DNA of 64,000 nt, taken from Curvibacter sp. AEP1-3. GTDB taxonomy: Bacteria > Pseudomonadota > Gammaproteobacteria > Burkholderiales > Burkholderiaceae_C. Location: contig NZ_CP015698.1 in the NCBI RefSeq assembly GCF_002163715.1, positions 1,860,001 through 1,924,000 on the forward strand, given 5' to 3'. Position numbers and translations under genes: made by a program. The notes under the pieces are model-generated. The model had not been told where the DNA came from. It searched no databases and saw only the letters and a program-made list of their open reading frames with translations. This document shows, piece by piece, positions 18,592 to 25,398 of this stretch (the stretch's first letter is position 1; each line of letters opens with the position of its first letter).

Positions 18592-18935
18592 CACAGGGTC
18601 TCCGTGTCCTGTTTGACCAAGCGTCCGCGAACGGGCTTTTGCTGACGGTGCAGGGTACGGGTCAGCGCACGCACCAAACGTTCAAGACCTTCGTCCAAAG
18701 CGGTACGCCAGTCGCTCGCCAAAGAGGAAATGACCAGCACACCGGACTTCTCCGTTTTCACTTCCAATAGGCAGTGTTTGTCGACACCACCGCGCGGGCC
18801 GTTGATGTCGGTAAACATGACCTTGGCGCGTGGCACTACCGCACCCAAGCGGCGCAACACAAAGCGCACACGTTGCAGGGCCTCTTCCCGCAAGGCACCG
18901 CCTTGAGGGTGTCGGGATTCGAAAATGACTTGCAT
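18591..18935 (-). CDS. S30AE/HPF-like ribosome-associated protein
   Basis: 114 residues from the ATG at 18935 (MQVIFESRHPQGG), supported by GGAGAGG upstream. The order FESRHPQ, LRRLGAVVPRAKVMFTDINGP, GVDKHCLLEVKT and a final helix ALTRTL matches the short hibernation-promoting factor / sigma-54 modulation (S30AE) fold, which binds the 30S subunit in stationary phase or stress. The last part is more basic than usual. It is the first gene of a coupled minus-strand operon. Confidence 0.75.
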   Translation of the reverse strand: MQVIFESRHPQGGALREEALQRVRFVLRRLGAVVPRAKVMFTDINGPRGGVDKHCLLEVKTEKSGVLVISSLASDWRTALDEGLERLVRALTRTLHRQQKPVRGRLVKQDTETL

Positions 18936-19033
18936 AAAACCTCTCCAAGCGATGAACAAGACCCGACCTTAGCCCGCGCTTCATTGCGTAAAAAGCAGAT
19001 AATTACTTACTTAAATTCCCTATAAAACTGAAT

Positions 19034-19918
19034 ATGAGCACCTCGTTCAACTACAAGCACCTCTACTACTTCTGGGTGGTGGCCAAGGAAGGGGGCATGT
19101 CCCGGGCCGCCGACAAGCTGGACATGGCGGTGCAAACCGTAAGCGCACAAGTGCGGGAGTTGGAACGCTCGCTGGGCTACGCCCTTCTCAAACCAGCAGG
19201 GCGTGGGTTGGTGCTCACGGATGCCGGCGTCACGGCCATGCAGCTGGCCGACCAGATCTTCCAGATCGGCGAAAACCTGCCCACGCTGGTACGCGATGCG
19301 GCCAGCACACCGGCCACGCGCCTGGCAGTCGGCATTTCTGATGGCTTGCCCAAGCTGGTAGTAAGGCGGCTGCTGCAGCCGGTAATCGCCGAGCCGAACC
19401 TTCGCCTGATCTGCCATGAGGGCGAGCTGGAAGACCTGCTGGGCGACCTGGCCTTGCACCGGCTGGATGTCGTATTTTCCGATCGCCCTGCGCCGGCCAA
19501 CCCCAACATCAAGCTCTACAGCCACGCCATGGGAAATTCGCCCATGGCCTGGTACGCCACGCCCGCCATGGTGCGCGCCGGAGGGCGCAAGTTTCCCCAC
19601 AGCCTCGCTGACATGCCGGTGCTCATGCCCACAGCCCATACCGCAGTCCGTGCGAGGCTGGACCATTGGTTCGAGCAAATCGGCATCCGGCCCCGCATCG
19701 TGGGGGAATTTGAAGACAGCGCCCTGCTCAAGACCTTTGGCGGCAGCGGCATGGGCGCCTTTCCGGCGGCCGAATGGGTTCAAGACGACCTGCTGGCGCA
19801 CTACGGTGTCAAGCGTCTCGGGCCCTGTGAAGGTGTGGTGGAGCACTTCTATGCAGTAGGCACCGAACGCAAGGTCCAGCATCCGCTGGTGCTGAGGGTG
19901 CTGCAGGGTGTCGTGTAA
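19034..19918 (+). CDS. nhaR: NhaR-like LysR-family regulator
   Basis: 294 residues. The N-terminal winged helix begins NYKHLYYFWVVAKEGGMSRA (the NhaR-type start rather than the usual LysR one) and continues ADKLDMAVQTVSAQVRELER and GRGLVLTDAG. The remainder is a substrate-binding-like effector domain (LAVGISDGLPKLVVRRLLQP, GELEDLLGDLALHRLDVVFS). In enterobacteria NhaR activates the sodium/proton antiporter gene nhaA; no antiporter is adjacent here. It is divergent from the S30AE operon, so the interval 18936-19033 probably holds both promoters. Confidence 0.75.
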   Translation: MSTSFNYKHLYYFWVVAKEGGMSRAADKLDMAVQTVSAQVRELERSLGYALLKPAGRGLVLTDAGVTAMQLADQIFQIGENLPTLVRDAASTPATRLAVGISDGLPKLVVRRLLQPVIAEPNLRLICHEGELEDLLGDLALHRLDVVFSDRPAPANPNIKLYSHAMGNSPMAWYATPAMVRAGGRKFPHSLADMPVLMPTAHTAVRARLDHWFEQIGIRPRIVGEFEDSALLKTFGGSGMGAFPAAEWVQDDLLAHYGVKRLGPCEGVVEHFYAVGTERKVQHPLVLRVLQGVV

Positions 19919-20042
19919 GTAGCCAAGCCGGAAGCGCTCTTTCATTCAGTTTTTATAGGAATGAATTTCCACTAAACACTGGTTTTTCTTGAAGCTCATT
20001 ATCCGTAATCTCCAATCCGTCCTTTGTTTTTTGGAGATGACG

Positions 20043-20981
20043 ATGAAAAAGCTTTTATCTGTATTGGCCGTGGTGTTCTCACTGGGTATCGCGAGTGTTT
20101 CCATGGATGCCGAGGCCGCCAAGCGTCTGGGTTCCGGCAAATCCATGGGCACGCAACGCCAGGCTGTGCAAGACAAGGCGCCTTCCGCGCCTGCGGCACA
20201 AAATGCAGCGCCTGCTGCCGGTGCAGGCGCAGGCGCAGGTGCAGCGGCCGCTTCCAAGCCTTCCTGGATGGGTCCTGTTGCCGGCTTGGCCGCTGGTTTG
20301 GGTATTGCCGCGCTGGCTTCTCACTTCGGTTTCGGTGACGAGCTCGCCTCCATGATGACCATGGCCCTGGTAGCCTTCGCCGTGATGGCAATCATCGGAT
20401 TCATCATGCGCAAGCGGGCCATGGCCCGCCAAGGTGGCATGGCCGGTGCAGGCGGCATGATGCCGGCTGGTGCTGCTGCAGGTGCTGGCACAGGCACATC
20501 CAACCAGACATTCAAGGTCGCTACTCCCGCACCCTCCGGCCTCGGTGGTTCGTCCTCTGGCTCATTGATCGGTTCCGGCATCGGCGCGCAGACCACAAGC
20601 GCTGCCATTCCCGCCGACTTTGACCGTGCAGGTTTCGAGCGCAATGCCAAGGTGAACTTCATCCGCTTGCAAGCTGCTTATGACGCTGGCAATTTGGACG
20701 ATATCCGTGAGTTCACCACGCCTGAAATGTTTGCTGAAATCAAGCTGGACTTTGCGGAGCGCGAAGCGGCTACCCAGACCAGCGAGGTGGTCCGTATCGA
20801 CACCGCCGTGCTGGAAGTGGTGGAAGAATCAAACCGCTATCTGGTGAGCGTGAAGTTCACAGGCTTTATCCGCTTCGGCGCAGGTTGCGACGACGAAACG
20901 TTCGACGAAATCTGGCACCTGACCAAGGCTCGCCAAGGTAACGGCGGTTGGGTATTGGCCGGCATTCAGCAGGTCGAATGA
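20043..20981 (+). CDS. Tim44-like domain membrane protein
   Basis: 312 residues from the ATG at 20043, with GGAG upstream. A signal-type N-terminus ([20 protein letters not shown]) is followed by an Ala/Gly-rich linker, two membrane segments (about 76-95 and 99-119), a Gly-rich linker and a C-terminal Tim44-like domain (about 190-312: [36 protein letters not shown], ending VLAGIQQVE). Such proteins are common in beta-proteobacteria and may bind membranes. The stop overlaps the nuoA start (ATGA), implying co-translation. Confidence 0.8.
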   Translation: MKKLLSVLAVVFSLGIASVSMDAEAAKRLGSGKSMGTQRQAVQDKAPSAPAAQNAAPAAGAGAGAGAAAASKPSWMGPVAGLAAGLGIAALASHFGFGDELASMMTMALVAFAVMAIIGFIMRKRAMARQGGMAGAGGMMPAGAAAGAGTGTSNQTFKVATPAPSGLGGSSSGSLIGSGIGAQTTSAAIPADFDRAGFERNAKVNFIRLQAAYDAGNLDDIREFTTPEMFAEIKLDFAEREAATQTSEVVRIDTAVLEVVEESNRYLVSVKFTGFIRFGAGCDDETFDEIWHLTKARQGNGGWVLAGIQQVE

Positions 20982-21340
20982 ACCTGGAGCAGTACCTACC
21001 GGTCCTGCTGTTCATTGCAGTAGGACTTGCAGTGGGAGTGCTCCCTCAGCTGGCGGGCTACATTTTGGGGCCCAGCCGGCCCGATCCGGCAAAGGGCTCG
21101 GCCTACGAATGTGGGTTCGAGCCCTTTGGCGATGCGCGCATGCAGTTCAACGTGCGCTTCTATCTGGTCGCGATCCTGTTCATCATCTTTGACCTGGAGA
21201 TCGCCTTCCTGTTTCCATGGGCTCTGGCACTCAAAGAGATAGGGCTGCCCGGCTTTATCGGGGGCATGGTCTTCCTCGGCATTTTGTGCATAGGCTTTGC
21301 CTACGAATGGGCCAAAGGCGCGATGGATTGGGAGGCTTGA
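20978..21340 (+). CDS. nuoA: NuoA-like complex I subunit, stand-alone copy
   Basis: 120 residues, the normal NuoA length. Three membrane segments surround the conserved loop [18 protein letters not shown] with its Cys, followed by [20 protein letters not shown]. In other genomes nuoA opens the 13- or 14-gene nuo operon; here it is followed by an ABC transporter and preceded, with an ATGA overlap, by a Tim44-like gene, and no other nuo gene is in the window. No key residue seems lost. It may be an alternative subunit or have a separate role. Assignment to the NuoA family is firm; function as part of complex I is not. Confidence 0.85.
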   Translation: MNLEQYLPVLLFIAVGLAVGVLPQLAGYILGPSRPDPAKGSAYECGFEPFGDARMQFNVRFYLVAILFIIFDLEIAFLFPWALALKEIGLPGFIGGMVFLGILCIGFAYEWAKGAMDWEA

Positions 21341-21426
21341 CGAACCGGTGGCGCTCAAACCGTGCGGTAAACCCCTAGTGTGTAGGATAGAACGCACCGA
21401 TTTCTGTGCTCTGAAGAGGGATTTTC

Positions 21427-23145
21427 TTGCACCCCGCCACCTCCGGCCTTTCATCCGCCCGCCATGTCACGGCCGCTGCGCTCGCAGCTGTGGTGGCATT
21501 GCCCATGCTCTGGAGCTTGGCTGCTGCAGGGGCGTCTGCCGCTCAGCTCGAAGCATGGCGGGCCTTGTGGCAAGAGCCCTTGGTGTGGCGGGCGCTGTGC
21601 CAGAGTATCTGGACCGGATGGGCATCCACCCTGCTCGCGCTGGGACTGAGCGCTTGGATACTGGCCGCAACCGTGGGCCGCTTGCAATCGCTGGAGGGCA
21701 GTAACCAACTGGCGCGCTGGCTGGCACCCCTGCTGTCGGTTCCGCATGCGGCGTTTGCCATTGGCTGTGTGGCACTGCTGGCGCCCAGCGGCTGGCTGTT
21801 GCGACTCTTTTCGCCCTGGGGCACCGGTCTGACGGATCCGCCGCCTTGGCCCACCACCCAAGATCCGTGGGGTCTGGGCCTGATATTCGTACTGGTGCTC
21901 AAGGAAGTACCGTTTTTGTTGTGGGCCGCCCTGGCGCACCTGCAACGCCCGGATGTGGCGCGCCGCCTGCGGCAGGAGCTCACTCTCGCCCACACGCTGG
22001 GCTACAGCGAGCGAGAAGCCTGGTGGCGGGTGGGTTGGCCGCAGTTACTGCCGCGCCTGGCGGTGCCTCTGCTGGGAGTATGGGCGTATGGCCTCACGGT
22101 GGTGGATGTAGCGCTGGTCATTGGGCCGACCACGCCCCCCACACTGGCCATGCTGGCCTGGCAATGGCTGCAGGATGCAGACCCCACTGTCAACGCGCAA
22201 GGTGCCGCTGCGGCCTGGTGTCTGGCGTTGGTACTGGCGGTCGGTGCAGTGGTGCTCTGGGGCATGTGGCAACTAAGTTTCTGGCGGAAGCGATGGACCC
22301 GGGGACCGGTGGGTTCCGACATGCGAACCCCTAGCTCCGAGAAACAAAATCTCCTCGCGGCATCGCTTCCCGGTTCCCTAATTGGCTTGCTGCTGGTGTA
22401 CGCCGCCGTCATGTTTGCACTGCTAGTGGGCAGCATCACGGGGGCCTGGCACTTCCCGGCGTTGTGGCCGCAGAACCTGACGTGGTCCGCCTGGCATCAG
22501 GTCGTCGGCAGCCACAACAGCCTGTGGACCAGTGTGTGGCTGGCGCTGGCCAGCAGCACCGCAGCGCTGGTGTGGACCGTGGCGTGGCTGGAGTGGGCAC
22601 CGGCGCGCTGGCAACAACGCCTGATGCCGCTGTGGATGGTGCCACTGGTGCTGCCCGCCCTGTTGTGGGTGCTGGGCGTGCACCGCTTCAGTTTGGTCTG
22701 GGGTCTGGACACCACGGGCGTTGGGCTATGGCTGGCCCACACGCTGGCTGGCGTCCCTTATATGTTGATGGCGCTGCAGGGCCCCTACCTCGGGTTTGAC
22801 CGCCGCCTGCAGATGGTGAGCGCTACTCTGGGCCACCCTCATGCAGTGTTTTTGTGGCGGGTGAAGTGGCCGCTGCTGCGTAGCGCACTCGCAGCTGCAT
22901 GGGCGATCGGCTTTGCGGTCAGCGTGGCCCAGTATCTGCCCACCCTGTATGTGGGGGCCGGCCGGTTCCAAACTGTCACCACTGAAGCGGTGACGCTGGC
23001 CGCTGGCGGCCAGCGCTCCCTGACGTCGGCATTCGCCTGGCTGCAATGGATGCTGCCGGTGCTGGCCTTCGGGCTGGCTGCCTGGGTGGGTCGTGCGCGG
23101 CGCTGGCCGGCTCGCGTGCCGGCAAAGTCACAATGGCAAGCATGA
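21427..23145 (+). CDS. ABC transporter permease, YnjC-like double permease
   Basis: 572 residues from a TTG at 21427, preceded by an AGAGGGA ribosome site; the next ATG is 26 codons in. The protein is very hydrophobic with two permease halves (about 12 membrane segments). Each half has an EAA-like loop, for example LTLAHTLGYSEREAWWRVGW near residue 190 and SATLGHPHAVFLWRVKWPLL near 470. This fused layout matches YnjC/ThiP-type permeases of the iron/thiamine/phosphonate importer class. The ATPase is encoded just downstream, but no periplasmic binding protein is nearby. Substrate unknown. Confidence 0.8.
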   Translation: MHPATSGLSSARHVTAAALAAVVALPMLWSLAAAGASAAQLEAWRALWQEPLVWRALCQSIWTGWASTLLALGLSAWILAATVGRLQSLEGSNQLARWLAPLLSVPHAAFAIGCVALLAPSGWLLRLFSPWGTGLTDPPPWPTTQDPWGLGLIFVLVLKEVPFLLWAALAHLQRPDVARRLRQELTLAHTLGYSEREAWWRVGWPQLLPRLAVPLLGVWAYGLTVVDVALVIGPTTPPTLAMLAWQWLQDADPTVNAQGAAAAWCLALVLAVGAVVLWGMWQLSFWRKRWTRGPVGSDMRTPSSEKQNLLAASLPGSLIGLLLVYAAVMFALLVGSITGAWHFPALWPQNLTWSAWHQVVGSHNSLWTSVWLALASSTAALVWTVAWLEWAPARWQQRLMPLWMVPLVLPALLWVLGVHRFSLVWGLDTTGVGLWLAHTLAGVPYMLMALQGPYLGFDRRLQMVSATLGHPHAVFLWRVKWPLLRSALAAAWAIGFAVSVAQYLPTLYVGAGRFQTVTTEAVTLAAGGQRSLTSAFAWLQWMLPVLAFGLAAWVGRARRWPARVPAKSQWQA

Positions 23146-23561
23146 CGAATATGCCCACGCTCCACCCCGCTGAACCCCGGCATTGGCATGAGGTACCTTG
23201 CGCGCCGCTGCCCGGCACAGTGCTGGGCCACACGGGCAAGCTGGCGGATGGCAGTGCGACGATGGCGGAGACCACAGATGCGGCCGACAGTGACGGCTCG
23301 GGCGTGTTCCGCTACCTTTTGCTGCGCAGTGGATCGGAAGTGCGGGCCTATGTGAACCGCTGCGCCCACTTCGGCGTGCCGCTGGCCGCACAGCAAGACC
23401 TGTTGAAGTTCCAGCCCCATGTGCAAATCACGTGCAATGTGCACTATGCCCATTACCGGTGGAGTGACGGCGTGTGCACCGCGGGTGACTGCGAGGGCGA
23501 GTCGCTGTTGTCTATTCCACTGACCGTCGATGCCGACGGCACCATCCGCATCGCGCCATGA
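23142..23561 (+). CDS. Rieske [2Fe-2S] domain protein
   Basis: 139 residues from the ATG at 23142, which overlaps the permease stop as ATGA; an ATG nine bases earlier is possible. The iron-sulfur site is seen as NRCAHFGVPL (Cys-x-His) and ITCNVHYAHY (Cys-x2-His), separated by 21 residues, followed by GVCTAGDCEGESL. There is no signal peptide, so it is cytosolic and probably carries electrons for a partner oxidoreductase or protects one. Its stop overlaps the start of the ABC ATPase (ATGA), placing it between the two transporter genes. The link to transport is inferred from position. Confidence 0.78.
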   Translation: MTNMPTLHPAEPRHWHEVPCAPLPGTVLGHTGKLADGSATMAETTDAADSDGSGVFRYLLLRSGSEVRAYVNRCAHFGVPLAAQQDLLKFQPHVQITCNVHYAHYRWSDGVCTAGDCEGESLLSIPLTVDADGTIRIAP

Positions 23562-24187
23562 GCCTGCTGATTCACATCGCCACCCTCACCAGCCCCGCGG
23601 GCGTCTTGGTGCGTGACCTGCAGGTGGAGATCGCCCCCGGCGCTATCCACACGCTCATGGGGCCCAGTGGCTGTGGCAAAAGCAGCGTGCTCGCGGCAGT
23701 GTGCGGCACACTGGAACCCGGCATGCAGTGGAGCGGCACGGTGCACTTGCATGGGCAGCGGATTGACCACCTGCCGGTGCAGGCACGGCATGTGGGCATC
23801 CTGTTTCAGGACGATTTACTCTTCGCGCACATGACCGTACGGGAGAACCTGCTCTTCGCCGTGCCCGCAGGCCCCGCTGCCGCCAGGGAATCAGCGGTGC
23901 AGCAGGCGCTGCAGGATGTGGAAATGCAAGAGTTTGCCCACGCTGACCCGGCACGCTTGTCGGGCGGCCAACGGGCACGGGTCGCCCTGGCACGCGCACT
24001 GGTGGCGCGCCCCCAAGCGCTGCTACTGGACGAGCCCTTCTCCAAACTCGACGCCGCCTTGCGCGAACGCATGCGCGCACTGGTGCTCGGGCTGGTGCGC
24101 AGCCGTGGCCTCCCCGCCCTGCTGGTGACCCACGACGCGGCAGACGTTGCGGCCCCCGACCTGCTGACCCGCTTGGGCGATTTGTAA
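23558..24187 (+). CDS. ABC transporter ATP-binding protein, YnjD-like
   Basis: 209 residues with all ABC motifs: Walker A GPSGCGKS (35-42), Q-loop ILFQDD, signature LSGGQRARVALARAL, Walker B ALLLDEP and the switch His in LLVTHDAAD. It is short and ends soon after the H-loop, as YnjD-type ATPases do. It overlaps the Rieske gene by four bases and powers the permease encoded upstream. Without a binding protein, the direction of transport cannot be settled from sequence. Confidence 0.88.
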   Translation: MSLLIHIATLTSPAGVLVRDLQVEIAPGAIHTLMGPSGCGKSSVLAAVCGTLEPGMQWSGTVHLHGQRIDHLPVQARHVGILFQDDLLFAHMTVRENLLFAVPAGPAAARESAVQQALQDVEMQEFAHADPARLSGGQRARVALARALVARPQALLLDEPFSKLDAALRERMRALVLGLVRSRGLPALLVTHDAADVAAPDLLTRLGDL

Positions 24188-24242
24188 GAAAGCTGGCATC
24201 CGAGCGACAAAGGGGTTTCCCTCCCCGCTATAGACTCGCTCC

Positions 24243-24776
24243 ATGCGCTCCACCCTCTCTCTTCGCTTTAGCCGCATTGCACGGGCTTGGCTTGCCCTCA
24301 CCGCATTGTGTATGGGCTCGGTTTCAAGCGCATGGGCACAGGTGCCAGCCAGTACCATCGCCGTCGGTACTCCCTTTGCAGTGGCGTCTGCATACGCCAA
24401 TGGCCAAAGATTCAACACCGGCACCCTCGATGGAACGGTGACCGTGGCCTTTTTCTGGAACAGCAACTGCGCCGTCTGCCGCGATAGCCTGCCCGAGCTG
24501 CGCGCCAACTTGGCTGGTTGGAAAACCAAACCCTTCAGCCTGCTGCTGGTCAATCTGGACCGCAAAGCTGACGACTGGTTGGCCTACGAGAAACTGGTGG
24601 GCCAGACACAGATGAACGCCAAAGGCCTGCTGTCAGTCCGCATGGACGGTGAGTTGCCCGCCGGTGTGCGACTGCCGCTGACCCTGCTGATCGATAGCAA
24701 AGGCAAGGTGCTCAAACGCTTTGAAGGTCGACTCGCCCCCGAAGTGTGGGACAGCGTGGCTGACCTGCTGCCCTGA
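24243..24776 (+). CDS. Exported TlpA-like thioredoxin-fold protein
   Basis: 177 residues. The N-terminal 32 residues form a signal peptide ending SSAWAQ. The mature domain has the thioredoxin-like pattern VTVAFFWNSNCAVCRDSLPE with a CAVC redox pair, then SLLLVNLDRKADDW and a cis-Pro-type LPLTLLIDSKGKVLKRFEG. It should act in the periplasm as a thiol-disulfide reductant or resist oxidation of a partner. It is six bases from the phosphatidyltransferase gene and 55 bases after the ABC ATPase, in one run. In Escherichia coli the comparable neighbourhood carries the sulfurtransferase YnjE instead. Confidence 0.78.
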   Translation: MRSTLSLRFSRIARAWLALTALCMGSVSSAWAQVPASTIAVGTPFAVASAYANGQRFNTGTLDGTVTVAFFWNSNCAVCRDSLPELRANLAGWKTKPFSLLLVNLDRKADDWLAYEKLVGQTQMNAKGLLSVRMDGELPAGVRLPLTLLIDSKGKVLKRFEGRLAPEVWDSVADLLP

Positions 24777-24782
24777 CCCGCC

Positions 24783-25388
24783 ATGCTGGATCGCTTCGCC
24801 ACTCCCCTCCTTCGCCCGCCGTTGCAGGCTATCGCACGCCTGCTGGTGCGCGCCGGTGTGGGTGCCAATACGGTGACGCTCGCCGGTTTTGCTGTCGGCA
24901 TGCTTGCTGCGATTTTGATAGCTTCTGGCGCATATTCCATGGGCGCTATCGCCTTGTTGGCCTCCAGATTGCTGGATGGTTTGGACGGTGCGGTTGCGCG
25001 GGAGACGCAGCCTACCGATGCCGGTGGCTTTCTCGACATTTCGCTGGACTTCGTGTTCTACGCCAGCATTCCGCTGGCCTTTGCCGTCGCCAACCCCGCC
25101 GCCCACGCCTTGCCCGCTGCCGCCCTACTGGCGGCCTTCATCGGCACCGGCAGCAGCTTTCTGGCTTTTGCCGCCCTCGCCGCCAAGCGCGGCATGGACA
25201 ACCTGGCCTACCCCGACAAGTCGTTCTACTTTCTGGGCGGGCTGACCGAGGCCACCGAAACGCTGGCCTTCTTTGTGGCCATGTGCTTTTGGCCTGCGCA
25301 TTTTGATGTGCTGGCTTACACCTTTGCCGCCTTGTGCGCTGTGACCACTGCCACCCGCATCTGGTGGGGTTGGCGCGCATTCTCCTGA
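24783..25388 (+). CDS. CDP-alcohol phosphatidyltransferase, YnjF-like
   Basis: 201 residues. The catalytic motif is complete: DGLDGAVAR, then ETQPTDAGGFLDISLDF, giving D-G-x2-D-G-x-A-R-x8-G-x3-D-x3-D. About five to six membrane segments. The enzyme joins a CDP-lipid to an alcohol, but the alcohol is unknown. YnjF of Escherichia coli is of this family and follows an ABC transporter as here. The segment ILIASGAYSMGAI (about residues 45-57) is encoded by a copy of the local palindromic repeat (24918-24953), which therefore forms part of a membrane helix. Confidence 0.82.
   Translation: MLDRFATPLLRPPLQAIARLLVRAGVGANTVTLAGFAVGMLAAILIASGAYSMGAIALLASRLLDGLDGAVARETQPTDAGGFLDISLDFVFYASIPLAFAVANPAAHALPAAALLAAFIGTGSSFLAFAALAAKRGMDNLAYPDKSFYFLGGLTEATETLAFFVAMCFWPAHFDVLAYTFAALCAVTTATRIWWGWRAFS
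24918..24953 (+). repeat. Palindromic repeat copy 1, in frame in coding sequence
   Basis: Core ATAGCT-N3-GGCGCATATTCC-ATGGGCGCTA matches the other copies listed here. The arms GCGC...GCGC can pair. It lies in the phosphatidyltransferase gene and reads LIASGAYSMGA. Confidence 0.75.
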
Positions 25389-25398
25389 AAGGCCCCGC

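Noticed and set aside
19007..19945. Long antisense frame over the NhaR-like gene
   Set aside because: It mirrors the sense gene codon by codon in GC-rich DNA; the LysR domains are clear on the + strand and the antisense protein has no recognisable pattern.
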